Below, in pieces: positions 27,379 to 35,537 of a stretch of DNA of 64,000 nt; the stretch's first letter is position 1, and each line of letters opens with the position of its first letter. The notes under the pieces are model-generated. The model did not search any database. It was given only the letters and a program-made list of their open reading frames with translations, and had not been told where the DNA came from. Source of the stretch: Lysobacteraceae bacterium (lineage in GTDB: Bacteria; Pseudomonadota; Gammaproteobacteria; Xanthomonadales; Rhodanobacteraceae); NCBI GenBank assembly GCA_004143945.1, contig SEHB01000002.1:248001-312000 (forward strand), written 5' to 3'. The translations under genes and the position numbers were made by a program.

Positions 27379-28157
27379 GCACTTCGACGACCCGCCCCAA
27401 CCTGGTCGCGCTGTACACGGTCGCGCGCCGCGAAGTCGTGCGCATCCTGCGCATCTGGGCGCAGACGCTGGTGCCGCCCGCGATCACGATGACGCTGTAC
27501 TTCCTGATCTTCGGCCAGCTCATCGGCAGCCGCATCGGCGACATGGGCGGCTTCGACTACATGGACTTCATCGTGCCCGGGCTGGTCATGATGTCGGTGA
27601 TCCAGAACAGCTACGGCAACATCTCCTCGAGCTTCTTCGGCGCGAAGTTCGGGCGCCACGTCGAGGAACTGCTGGTCAGCCCGATGCCCAACTGGGTGAT
27701 CCTCGGCGGCTACGTCGCGGGCGCGGTGCTGCGCGGCCTCATGGTCGGCGTGATCGTGCTCGCGCTCGCGATGCTGTTCACGCGCGTGCGGCTGCCGCAT
27801 CCGTGGGTCACGCTGTCGACGGTGGTGCTCGGCGCGACGATCTTCTCGCTCGCGGGTTTCGTCAACGCGGTGTATGCGCGCAAGTTCGACGACGTGACGA
27901 TCGTGCCGACCTTCATCCTGACGCCGCTCACCTACCTCGGCGGCGTCTTCTATTCGGTGCGCCTGCTGCCGGATTGGGCGCAGGCACTGACGCACGCCAA
28001 TCCGATCTTCTACATGGTCAACGCATTCCGCTACGGCCTGCTCGGCGTCACCGACGTTCCGCTCGCGACCGCGTATGCGTTGATGCTCGGGTTCGTGGTC
28101 GTGCTCGCGGGGGTCGGGTTGTTCCTGTTGCATCGGGGGATCGGGCTGCGGTCCTGA
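27375..28157 (+). CDS. yadH: ABC-2 type permease YadH
   Basis: A 260-residue inner-membrane permease with six helices and the ABC-2 signature. Recognisable stretches include MTLYFLIFGQLIGSRIGDM, MDFIVPGLVMMSVIQNSYGN, SSFFGAKFGRHVEELLVSPM, TFILTPLTYLGGVFYSV and NPIFYMVNAFRYGLLG, all typical of YadH/NodJ-like exporters. It forms a complex with the YadG ATPase, whose stop overlaps its start. An REP-like pair follows the stop codon. Confidence 0.96.
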   Translation: MSTSTTRPNLVALYTVARREVVRILRIWAQTLVPPAITMTLYFLIFGQLIGSRIGDMGGFDYMDFIVPGLVMMSVIQNSYGNISSSFFGAKFGRHVEELLVSPMPNWVILGGYVAGAVLRGLMVGVIVLALAMLFTRVRLPHPWVTLSTVVLGATIFSLAGFVNAVYARKFDDVTIVPTFILTPLTYLGGVFYSVRLLPDWAQALTHANPIFYMVNAFRYGLLGVTDVPLATAYALMLGFVVVLAGVGLFLLHRGIGLRS

Positions 28158-28166
28158 CCGCAGCGC

Positions 28167-28229
28167 TTGTGGGAGCGGCTTCAGCCCCGATCGGACGTGC
28201 GAAAGCCGCGCGGCTGCAGCCCCTCCCAC
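28167..28229. repeat. REP-like inverted pair
   Basis: TTGTGGGAGCGGCTTCAGCC starts at 28168 and the reverse word GCAGCCCCTCCCAC ends at 28229, forming an imperfect inverted pair. It is the extragenic palindromic repeat type of Pseudomonas and Xanthomonas. A single copy of the same word occurs at 30415. No RAYT transposase gene is present here. Confidence 0.72.
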
Positions 28230-28326
28230 GGGACCGCGCAGCGCCGGACACACCGTTTCCCGCGCGCGACTGGTGTGCACGCCGCGCAGCCGCATATCGT
28301 GGAACACCCCCACTGCGGAGCACCCC

Positions 28327-29025
28327 ATGATCGACATCCGCCCCTTCGGCGCGCTCGGTGGCGCCGACCACGGCTGGCTCAAGGCGAAGCACCACTTCTC
28401 GTTCGCGAACTACATGGACCCGACCCGCATGGGCTGGGGCGCGCTGCGCGTGTGGAACGACGACGAGATCGCGCCGGGCAGCGGGTTCCCGCCGCATCCG
28501 CATGCGGACATGGAGATCATCACCTACGTGCGCGACGGCGCGATCACCCACGAGGACAGCCTCGGCAACACCGGCCGCACCGTGGCCGGCGACGTGCAGG
28601 TCATGAGCGCGGGCAGCGGCATCCGCCATGCCGAGTACAACGCCGAAACCGAGGCCACGCGCATTTTCCAGATCTGGATCATTCCCGATGCGCGCGGCGG
28701 CGCACCCTCGTGGGGCGCGCGCCCGTTCCCGAGGGGCGAGCGCAGCGGACGCTTCGTCGCACTCGCGAGTGGCCAGCCGGACGACGGCGATGCATTGCCG
28801 ATCCGCGCCGATGCGCGCGTGCTCGGTGCGACGCTCGCGGCCGGCGAATCGTCCACCTACGCACTCGCCACCGGGCGACACGCGTACCTCGTACCCGCGC
28901 GCGGCACGGTCGAGGTCAACGGCCTCCGCGTGGAAGCACGCGACGGCGTCGCGGTGCGCGATGTCGGCACGCTCGAGGTGAGGGCGCTCGAGGATGCCGA
29001 ACTCGTGCTCGTCGACACGCTGTAA
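28327..29025 (+). CDS. Pirin family protein (YhhW-like)
   Basis: A 232-residue bicupin of the YhhW group, some members of which have quercetin 2,3-dioxygenase activity. Metal ligands are visible as PPHPHADMEIITYV and GSGIRHAEYNA: two His, one His and a Glu holding Fe or another metal in the N-terminal cupin. The wording LGGADHGWLKAKHHFSFANY is diagnostic. The C-terminal cupin lacks these ligands. It is monocistronic between YadH and a secreted protein gene. Physiological substrate uncertain. Confidence 0.96.
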   Translation: MIDIRPFGALGGADHGWLKAKHHFSFANYMDPTRMGWGALRVWNDDEIAPGSGFPPHPHADMEIITYVRDGAITHEDSLGNTGRTVAGDVQVMSAGSGIRHAEYNAETEATRIFQIWIIPDARGGAPSWGARPFPRGERSGRFVALASGQPDDGDALPIRADARVLGATLAAGESSTYALATGRHAYLVPARGTVEVNGLRVEARDGVAVRDVGTLEVRALEDAELVLVDTL

Positions 29026-29032
29026 CATGGCC

Positions 29033-29061
29033 GCCCCTGCATCCGCGAAGGTTGCAGGGGC
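29033..29061 (+). terminator. Hairpin after the pirin gene
   Basis: GCCCCTGCA (29033-29041) pairs with TGCAGGGGC (29053-29061) around an 11-nt loop, just after the stop at 29025. No T-run follows, so termination strength is uncertain. Confidence 0.4.
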
Positions 29062-29152
29062 TGCGGGCCTGCCGTCCGAAGGCGCCGCGGTTCACTGCGA
29101 ATTCACCACGCCGCGGCGATGCTCGCGCGGTCCACCTGATGGGGAAACACGC

Positions 29153-30331
29153 ATGACCACCCTGACCCGCCTGACCTTCGCGCTCGCCGTCGGCGCGTTC
29201 TGCCTGCCCGCGATCGCCGCCGAGCGTCGCCCCCTTTCCGCCGACCAGGCCAGCGTGCGCGCGACCTCGGTCGCGTCGCTCGGCATGGCGCCGCGCCTCC
29301 GCGCCACCGGTCCGAAGGACGCAGCGGCGCCGAAGATTCCCGGCGACCAGCGCCGTCCCGGCACGCCGATGGCGAATGCATTCCGCGCGTATCCGCCGAG
29401 CTGCGCGGCCGATCCGCTGCCGACCCAGGCGAGCGGACCGACCTGGACCGCCGTCGTGCCGCTGTACGCGCGCGATGCGGACGGCGTGGACTATGTCGAG
29501 GAAGTGACCGTAACGGTGTGGCGCATCGCATGCAGCAGCAGCGGCGCCGAGACCGACTACAACCCGACCGGCGCGCACAATGCGATGACGCTGTTCCGCA
29601 TCGACCGTGATGCGGAGTACGAGGGGGACGCGGTGATCTTCCCGACCTTCCCGGTCATCCGCGTGTCGCAGGGCGGCGGCTTCGATGGCCTCGAGAGCAT
29701 CCCGCGCGTCGCGCTCGAGCCGAACACGATCCTGTCCGAAGTCGTGTTCGACACGCCGATCGTCGACAGCACGACCTACGTGCTGGAGAACTACGTTTAC
29801 CAAGGCTACGGCTACTTCACCTACAGCGACGGCTTCACGCTGCAGGTCGATCCCGTGAACGACGAGGCGCCGGTCAACATCACCGTGCCGGCGTACGAGC
29901 CGACGCCGGCGAGCTACGCCGACGCGTTCGCCCCGCGGCCGCTCGACGGCTATTCGGCCGCGCAGTGGGTGAACTACGACCTCAATGAAGGCCTGCTCGT
30001 GCAGGTGACCGAACAGGTGCAGCCGAACGGCACGATGGTGCGCCAGGTCGTGTTCGACCTGCTGCTCGAAGACCTCAACGGCGATCCGCTGTGGCTGATC
30101 GGCAATGCGGCCTTCCCGGTCAACGCGCGCAGCCTCGAGATCGATCTCGCCTACCTCGGCAACGGCCTCGCGCAGATCCCGTGGGGCACGGCGACGATCG
30201 AGGTCGCCGACTGCAACCACCTCGAGGTCGATTTCGACGGCATCGCGGGCCTGCCCGCGCCGATCCCGACCTTCGACGGACTGACCGTCTACGAGCGCCT
30301 GTTCACGCCGAACGGCATGACCTGCGAGTAA
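29153..30331 (+). CDS. Secreted protein of unknown function, paralog 1, GMTCE C-terminus
   Basis: A 392-residue protein with a signal peptide (TLTRLTFALAVGAFCLPAIA) and no recognised domain. It shares most of its length with the protein at 31421-32587: PPSCAA, then RIACSSSGAETDYNP, then the RIDRDAEYEGDAVIFPT segment, FVLENY-like VLENYVYQGYGYFTYSDGF, SAAQWVNYDLNEGLLVQVT, and GTATIEVADCNHLEVDF. Four conserved Cys could form two disulfides. The last residues, YERLFTPNGMTCE, match the paralog. It is followed by a strong terminator. Function unknown; likely periplasmic or surface exposed. Confidence 0.85.
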   Translation: MTTLTRLTFALAVGAFCLPAIAAERRPLSADQASVRATSVASLGMAPRLRATGPKDAAAPKIPGDQRRPGTPMANAFRAYPPSCAADPLPTQASGPTWTAVVPLYARDADGVDYVEEVTVTVWRIACSSSGAETDYNPTGAHNAMTLFRIDRDAEYEGDAVIFPTFPVIRVSQGGGFDGLESIPRVALEPNTILSEVVFDTPIVDSTTYVLENYVYQGYGYFTYSDGFTLQVDPVNDEAPVNITVPAYEPTPASYADAFAPRPLDGYSAAQWVNYDLNEGLLVQVTEQVQPNGTMVRQVVFDLLLEDLNGDPLWLIGNAAFPVNARSLEIDLAYLGNGLAQIPWGTATIEVADCNHLEVDFDGIAGLPAPIPTFDGLTVYERLFTPNGMTCE

Positions 30332-30352
30332 TCCGCTTCACGGGTGGAATCG

Positions 30353-30385
30353 ATGGCGCGACCGTCAACGGTCGCGCCATTTTTC
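30353..30385 (+). terminator. Strong intrinsic terminator
   Basis: A perfect 12-bp stem, ATGGCGCGACCG with CGGTCGCGCCAT, around the tetraloop TCAA, followed by TTTTCTT. It ends transcription of the secreted paralog 22 bp after its stop codon. Confidence 0.93.
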
Positions 30386-30414
30386 TTGCCCCGCTCGCGC
30401 GGGGACTCCATGCC

Positions 30415-30439
30415 TTGTGGGAGGGGCTTCAGCCCCGAG
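30415..30439. repeat. REP-like element
   Basis: TTGTGGGAGGGGCTTCAGCC at 30415-30434, continuing with CCCGAG, is a near copy of the word at 28168. It lies between the terminator of the secreted paralog and the 3' end of tatD. Confidence 0.7.
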
Positions 30440-30490
30440 CTCTGCGCGCAATGTGTCGTGCCTGGCGACCCGCCCGCAGGAGCATGTCGC

Positions 30491-31288
30491 CTAGAGGCCG
30501 AAGAACGCGCGCGCGTTCGCGCTGGTCAGCGCGGCCGTGGCCGCGACGTCCTCGCCGCGCGCCGCCGCGACCGCCGCGCAGACATGCGCGAGATACATCG
30601 GCTCGTTGCGGCGGTGCGAGGGTTTCGGGCGCAGGTCGCGCGGCAGCAGGTACGGCGAATCGGTCTCGATCATGAGCCGCTCGGCCGGGATCAGGCGCAC
30701 GAGGTCGCGCAGGTGCGTGCCGCGCCGTTCGTCGCAGATCCAGCCCGTGATGCCGATGGACCAGCCACGGTCGAGGTAGTCGACGAGCTCCGCACGCTCG
30801 CCGGTGAAGCAGTGCACGACCGCGCGACCGATGCGACCCGCGACGCGGTCCATGCACGCGAGGAAATCCGCGTGCGCATCGCGCTGGTGCAGGAACAGCG
30901 GCTTGCCGGAATCGGCGGCGATCGCGAGCTGCCGCTCGAACGCGTCGACCTGGGCCGCGTGCGGGGAGTAGTTGCGGTGGTAGTCCAGTCCCGTTTCACC
31001 GACTGCGCACACCAGCGGGTCTGCGACGATTTCGCGCAGCAGCGCGTCCGTACCGTCGTCGTATTCGATTGCGTGGTGCGGATGCACCCCGGCGGTCGCG
31101 TAAAGCAGGCCCGGATGGGCGCGGGCCAGCTCGCGCGCCGCACGGCTGCCGCCCGCGCTCGCGCCGGTCACGAGCATCTGCGTGACGCCCTGCGCGCCCG
31201 CGCGTCCGAGCACGGCATCGAAATCGGCGCGGAACGACTCGTGGGTCAGGTTCGCGCCGATGTCGACGAGGTCGAGGGCCTGCTGCAT
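30491..31288 (-). CDS. tatD: TatD-family metal-dependent DNase
   Basis: A 265-residue amidohydrolase-fold protein. Metal-site residues are in VDIGANLTHESF, GVHPHHA, AVGETGLDYHRNYSPH, LHQRDAH and VHCFTG, and the late Asp is in MIETDSPYLLP. The family acts as Mg2+-dependent 3'-5' exonuclease on DNA and RNA. Length and order match E. coli TatD. The ATG at 31288 begins MQQALDLVDIGANL. It lies on the opposite strand between two paralogous secreted protein genes, a break in gene order rather than a functional link. Confidence 0.96.
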   Translation of the reverse strand: MQQALDLVDIGANLTHESFRADFDAVLGRAGAQGVTQMLVTGASAGGSRAARELARAHPGLLYATAGVHPHHAIEYDDGTDALLREIVADPLVCAVGETGLDYHRNYSPHAAQVDAFERQLAIAADSGKPLFLHQRDAHADFLACMDRVAGRIGRAVVHCFTGERAELVDYLDRGWSIGITGWICDERRGTHLRDLVRLIPAERLMIETDSPYLLPRDLRPKPSHRRNEPMYLAHVCAAVAAARGEDVAATAALTSANARAFFGL

Positions 31289-31420
31289 GGCGTTCGGCAC
31301 TTCATCCGGTTGCGCAAACGCGCGATCATGCCACCCCCGCCGGGATCCTGCACCGGTGCGGCCCCCTTTCCGATCCACTTCCTGCGCACCCACGCTCGCG
31401 CGCCACTCTCGGGGTACACG

Positions 31421-32587
31421 ATGACGTTTCTTTCCAGGCTGTCGCTTTCACTGATCCTCGTCGGCGGGGGCATCGCCGCCCATGCCGCCGTCCCGACCGC
31501 GCTGGTGCCGGACGATCCGGCTGCGCGTGGTAGCGCCATCGCGGAGTTCGAGTCGGCGCGCATGCATGCGCTTGCCGCCAAGGTGGCCGGAACCACTACG
31601 GGCCCCGGCACGCCCAAGGCCAATCCGTTGCGCGCATATCCGCCCAGTTGCGCGGCCGCGCCGCTGCCGGACAAGCCCAGCGGCCCGACGGTCACCAAGC
31701 GGATGCAACTGTGGAAGACGAACTACGCCGGCAGCATCAACCTGCGCGAGGACGTGACCATCAGCGTCTGGCGACTGCCCTGCAGCAGCAGTGGGGCCGC
31801 CACGCGCTACAACCCGGACGGCGCCGCAAATGCCATCACGCTCATGCGCATCGACCGCGATGCCGCGAACGAAGGCGTGGACGTCGCCTTTCCGACCATG
31901 CCCTATGTGCAAGCATCGCAGAACGGCAGCGACATGAACGACTACAAGAGCCTCGTGCGCACCCCGCTCGAGCCGAACACGGTGGTGTCGGAATCGCCGT
32001 TCAATGTTCCGCTCATCAAGAGCACGACCTTCGTGCTCGAGAACTATGCCTTGCCGAACGTGCGCTACTTCACCTTCAGCGATGCCTTCAAGCTGCGTAT
32101 CAATCCGGTGCTGGGAGTGAGCGCCCTGGTCGACATCGACGTGCCGGCCTACGCGCCCACCGCGCAGGACTATCCGAGCGCGTTCGAACCCCGCGAGATT
32201 GACGGCTACGCCGCCGCGCAGTGGGTCAACTCCGAATTGAACGAGGGCCTGCTGCTGCAGGTGACCGAAGCGATCGGCCCGAACAACGCGCTGCAGCGCC
32301 AAGTTGTTTTCGACCTGCTGGTCGAGGACACCAACGGTGACCCGCTGTGGCTGGTCGGCAATGCCGCATTCGCGGCGAACGCGCGGAGCGTCGAGATCGA
32401 GCTCGGTTATCTCGCGAACGGACTGCAGCTGCAACCGTGGGGCACGGCGACGATCGAGGTTGCGGACTGCAACCATCTCGAGGTGACCTATGTGCCCAAT
32501 GACGGCCTCGCCGAGCCGATCCCGACGTTCAGCGGACTCACCACCTATGACCGCCTGTTCACGGCGAACGGCATGACCTGCGAGTAG
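31421..32587 (+). CDS. Secreted protein of unknown function, paralog 2, GMTCE C-terminus
   Basis: A 388-residue protein with signal peptide SRLSLSLILVGGGIAAHAA and otherwise the same plan as the protein at 29153-30331: LRAYPPSCAAAPLP, RLPCSSSGAATRYNPDG, LMRIDRDAANEGVDVAFPT, FVLENYALPNVRYFTFSDAF, AAAQWVNSELNEGLLLQVT and GTATIEVADCNHLEVTY. The conserved Cys positions are kept. It ends YDRLFTANGMTCE, the same closing motif. A matching terminator follows. The two genes flank tatD, so they probably arose by duplication around it. Role unknown. Confidence 0.85.
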   Translation: MTFLSRLSLSLILVGGGIAAHAAVPTALVPDDPAARGSAIAEFESARMHALAAKVAGTTTGPGTPKANPLRAYPPSCAAAPLPDKPSGPTVTKRMQLWKTNYAGSINLREDVTISVWRLPCSSSGAATRYNPDGAANAITLMRIDRDAANEGVDVAFPTMPYVQASQNGSDMNDYKSLVRTPLEPNTVVSESPFNVPLIKSTTFVLENYALPNVRYFTFSDAFKLRINPVLGVSALVDIDVPAYAPTAQDYPSAFEPREIDGYAAAQWVNSELNEGLLLQVTEAIGPNNALQRQVVFDLLVEDTNGDPLWLVGNAAFAANARSVEIELGYLANGLQLQPWGTATIEVADCNHLEVTYVPNDGLAEPIPTFSGLTTYDRLFTANGMTCE

Positions 32588-32606
32588 CCCTCGCACGATG
32601 TGCATG

Positions 32607-32637
32607 AAGGCGCGGTCGGCGGCGACCGCGCCTTTTT
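32607..32637 (+). terminator. Strong intrinsic terminator
   Basis: A perfect 12-bp stem AAGGCGCGGTCG with CGACCGCGCCTT around the loop GCGG, with TTTTT overlapping the last stem bases. It resembles the terminator of the first paralog (GGCGCG core), suggesting that the 3' region was duplicated along with the gene. Confidence 0.93.
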
Positions 32638-32691
32638 CAGGGAGCGCGGCGGCCGCCGCCTGAAACCCCGCCAACGACGAAGCCCGCTCGC

Positions 32692-32768
32692 GTAGGCTGG
32701 ACGACCGCAGGTCGGCCGGCGCTCTTGATCCGAAAAGGCGCCGGCCGCGCTGCGCGCGTCCAGCCTAC
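32692..32768. repeat. Large imperfect hairpin element
   Basis: Outer arms GTAGGCTGGACG (32692-32703) and CGTCCAGCCTAC (32757-32768) are exactly complementary; an inner pair GGCCGGCGC (32714-32722) and GCGCCGGCC (32738-32746) is also perfect. This is a 77-bp intergenic palindrome of the type dispersed in gammaproteobacterial genomes. Confidence 0.75.
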
Positions 32769-32790
32769 ACGGCGAGTCGCCGCGCCGGTT

Positions 32791-32821
32791 GCGAGCGATG
32801 GAGCCGGCGCGGCTCCTACAA
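32791..32821. repeat. REP-like GGAGCCGGCGCGGCTCC element
   Basis: GGAGCCGGCGCGGCTCC forms a short palindrome flanked by GCGAGCGAT and TACAA, like the TGTAGGAGCCG...repeats of xanthomonads. It ends 7 bp before the start codon of hrpB, so it lies in the leader of that gene. Confidence 0.55.
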
Positions 32822-32828
32822 TGCGCGG

Positions 32829-35366
32829 ATGCCCGCGCCGCCCCGCCCCGTATTGCCGATCGATGCGATCCTGCCCGAGGTGCTCGCGAGCCTCGCCGCG
32901 CATCCGCGCCTCGTGCTCGAGGCGGCGCCCGGAGCGGGCAAGACCACGCGCGTGCCGCCCGCGCTGCTCGACGCGCCGTGGCTCGCAGGGCGCAAGCTGC
33001 TGATGCTCGAACCGCGGCGCATCGCGGCGCGCGCGGCAGCCGGGTTCATCGCGGCGGAACGCGGCGAGACGGTCGGCGCGACAGTCGGCTACCGCATCCG
33101 GCACGAATCGAAGGTGTCGGCGGCGACCCGCATCGAGGTCGTGACCGAAGGCATCCTCACGCGCATGATCCAGGACGATCCCGAACTCGCGGGCGTCGGC
33201 GCGATCCTGTTCGACGAATTCCACGAACGCCACCTGCACGGCGACCTCGGCGCCGCGCTCGCACTCGACGTGCAGGCGACGCTGCGGCCCGACCTGCGCC
33301 TCGTGCTGATGTCGGCAACGCTCGACGGCGAGCGCGTCGCGCGCTGGTTCGATGCACCGCGCATCGCGAGCGAGGGGCGCGGTTTCCCGGTGCGCATCGA
33401 GCATCCGCCTGCGCGCGCAGGCGAGGCTTGGCCCGAGCGCGGCTGGACCGCGCAGCTGCGCCGCGCGGTCGAGCACGCATTCTCCGACAGCGACGGTGAC
33501 GTCCTCGTGTTCCTGCCGGGCAAGCGCGAGATCGACAGCGCTCGCGACGCGCTCGCGACAGCCCTCGGCCCTCAGCCCTCAGCCCTCGTCCCGCTGCACG
33601 GCGAACTCACGCTCGCCGACCAGCAGGCCGCGCTCGCGGCTGCGCCCGCAGGTACGCGCCGCATCGTGCTTGCGACGAACGTGGCCGAATCGAGCCTGAC
33701 CCTGCCCGGCGTGCGCGCGGTCGTCGACCTCGGCCTCGCGCGCGAACCGCGTTTCGATCCGAACTCGGGGTTCACGCGGCTCGACACGACGATGATCTCG
33801 CAGGCATCGGCCGACCAGCGCGCAGGGCGCGCGGGCCGGCTCGGGCCCGGGCTCGCGCTGCGGCTCTGGCCGGAGAGCCGTCGACTCGAAGCCGAGCGTC
33901 GAGCGGAAATCGGCCAGGTCGAGCTCTCCCAGCTCGCGCTCGAACTCGCGGCCTGGGGATCGGACGCGCTGCGCTGGCTCGATGCGCCGCCACCCGGCGC
34001 ACTCGCGCAGGCACGCGAGCTGCTGCAGCGGCTCGGCGCGCTCGACCCTGCGAACCGCATCACGCACGAGGGCCGGCGCATGCTCGCGTTCGGTGCGCAG
34101 CCGCGACTCGCGGCCGCCGTGCTCGGCGCACGCGCGGATGAACGCGCACTCGCCTGCGACCTCGCCGCGCTCGTCGAAGCGCGCTCGCCGCTGCGCGGCG
34201 GCGCTGCGCGCAACGACGACTTCCGCGTGCGCGCCACGGCGCTCGCTGCCTGGCGCCAGGGTCGCGCAGGCGTGCGCGAGTCCGGCGCGGATCCGCGTGC
34301 GCTCGCCGCGATCGCGCAGGCCGCGGATGCGTGGGTACGCCGGGCCGGAGTCGCGCGCAGCGCGGCCACCGCCACGCCCGCGACGCGACTGACCGCGGTC
34401 GGCGACGTGCTGATGCATGCGTTCCCCGATCGCATCGCGCGCCAGGATCCGGGCAATCCGCGCCGCTACCAGCTCGCGAACGGGCGCGGCGCGCGGCTCG
34501 CCGACGACAGCGCGCTGTACGGCGAACCCTGGCTCGTGATCGTCGATCTTCGCCAGGAGCTGCGCGACAGCCTCGTGTACGCGGCCGCGCCGGTGGATCC
34601 CGCGCGTGTCGCGCAGGCGTTTCCGCATCGTTTTGCGAACCGGCGCAGCGTGCGCTGGAACCGCGACAGCCGCGCGGTCGAGGCGTTCGACGAACGCCGC
34701 TTCGATGCGATCGTGCTCGAGCGTCGCAGCGTGCCCGCGCGACCCGAAGACAGCGTGCCCGCATTGCTCGCGGCCGTGCGCGAACTCGGCCTCGACGTGC
34801 TCCCGTGGAGCGACCACGCGCGCAGCCTGCGCCTGCGCGTGCAGGCGCTGCGCGGCTGGTGCCCCGAACTCGGCCTGCCGGATTTCTCCGACGAGGCGCT
34901 GCTCGCGTCGCTCGAGGACTGGCTTGCGCCGCATCTTTCGGGCAAGCGGCGCCTCGACGCGCTGCAGGCCGCGGAACTGTCGGAGGCGTTGTCGGCGCGC
35001 CTCGAGCATCGCATGCGCCGCGCACTCGACGAGCAGGCGCCCACGGCGATCCGGGTGCCGAGCGGCACGGAACGTCGCATCGAGTACGCGGCGGACGCGC
35101 CGCCGGTGCTCGCGGTCAAGCTGCAGGAGCTGTTCGGCCTCGCCGACACGCCGCGGATCGCGAACGGGCGCGTGCCGCTGACGCTGCACCTGCTCTCGCC
35201 GGGCGGCAAGCCGATGCAGGTGACGCAGGACCTGCGCAGCTTCTGGCAGCGCACGTATCCCGAGGTGCGCAAGGAACTCAAGGGCCGCTATCCGAAGCAT
35301 CCGTGGCCCGATGATCCGTGGTCCGCGACCCCGACCCATCGCGCCAAGCCGCGACCTTCACGCTGA
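32829..35366 (+). CDS. hrpB: ATP-dependent helicase HrpB
   Basis: An 845-residue DEAH/RHA-type helicase. Walker A is LEAAPGAGKTTRVP, the DEAH-like box is ILFDEFHERHLHGDL, motif III LMSATLDGERV, and motif VI ATNVAESSLTLPGVRAVVD followed by QASADQRAGRAGRLGPGLALRLW. A helicase C-terminal extension (HrpB-C) follows, ending with LHLLSPGGKPMQVTQDLRSFW, the conserved tail of this family. It unwinds RNA, at the cost of ATP; its role in vivo is poorly known. A four-copy 7-bp repeat lies inside the gene (33561-33588). The start overlaps an REP-like sequence. Confidence 0.96.
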   Translation: MPAPPRPVLPIDAILPEVLASLAAHPRLVLEAAPGAGKTTRVPPALLDAPWLAGRKLLMLEPRRIAARAAAGFIAAERGETVGATVGYRIRHESKVSAATRIEVVTEGILTRMIQDDPELAGVGAILFDEFHERHLHGDLGAALALDVQATLRPDLRLVLMSATLDGERVARWFDAPRIASEGRGFPVRIEHPPARAGEAWPERGWTAQLRRAVEHAFSDSDGDVLVFLPGKREIDSARDALATALGPQPSALVPLHGELTLADQQAALAAAPAGTRRIVLATNVAESSLTLPGVRAVVDLGLAREPRFDPNSGFTRLDTTMISQASADQRAGRAGRLGPGLALRLWPESRRLEAERRAEIGQVELSQLALELAAWGSDALRWLDAPPPGALAQARELLQRLGALDPANRITHEGRRMLAFGAQPRLAAAVLGARADERALACDLAALVEARSPLRGGAARNDDFRVRATALAAWRQGRAGVRESGADPRALAAIAQAADAWVRRAGVARSAATATPATRLTAVGDVLMHAFPDRIARQDPGNPRRYQLANGRGARLADDSALYGEPWLVIVDLRQELRDSLVYAAAPVDPARVAQAFPHRFANRRSVRWNRDSRAVEAFDERRFDAIVLERRSVPARPEDSVPALLAAVRELGLDVLPWSDHARSLRLRVQALRGWCPELGLPDFSDEALLASLEDWLAPHLSGKRRLDALQAAELSEALSARLEHRMRRALDEQAPTAIRVPSGTERRIEYAADAPPVLAVKLQELFGLADTPRIANGRVPLTLHLLSPGGKPMQVTQDLRSFWQRTYPEVRKELKGRYPKHPWPDDPWSATPTHRAKPRPSR
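33561..33588 (+). repeat. Four-copy 7-bp tandem repeat in hrpB
   Basis: Units GCCCTCG, GCCCTCA, GCCCTCA and GCCCTCG follow each other without gaps and encode ALGPQPSALV, between a conserved segment and PLHGELTLADQQ. Because 7 is not a multiple of 3, gain or loss of one unit would shift the frame. The repeat itself is in the normal frame here. Confidence 0.85.
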
Positions 35367-35413
35367 AGTCGCGCAGGGCTCGCCGAAGGCGCGCCCGCGC
35401 GCTTCTTCGCCGC

Positions 35414-35450
35414 TGTTTCGTGTATTCGGCGTGCCTGGTGTTTCACTCTC
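35414..35450. repeat. Degenerate GAAACACxxxGCAC-type repeat
   Basis: Read on the minus strand it contains GTGAAACACCAGGCACGCCG and continues ATACACGAAACA, matching the arms of the element at 21043-21255. It lies in the leader between hrpB and the motor genes. Confidence 0.5.
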
Positions 35451-35537
35451 CGCCCCTGCACCGGTTCGGCGGAACCATTTGCGCATGCAACCGGTCGCAG
35501 TCCGGACGCATCCGATACCTGGAAACGGAAGAAGCCG

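Noticed and set aside
28167..30439. REP elements with their own RAYT transposase
   Set aside because: No Y1-type transposase gene is near; the copies seem to be passive extragenic repeats.
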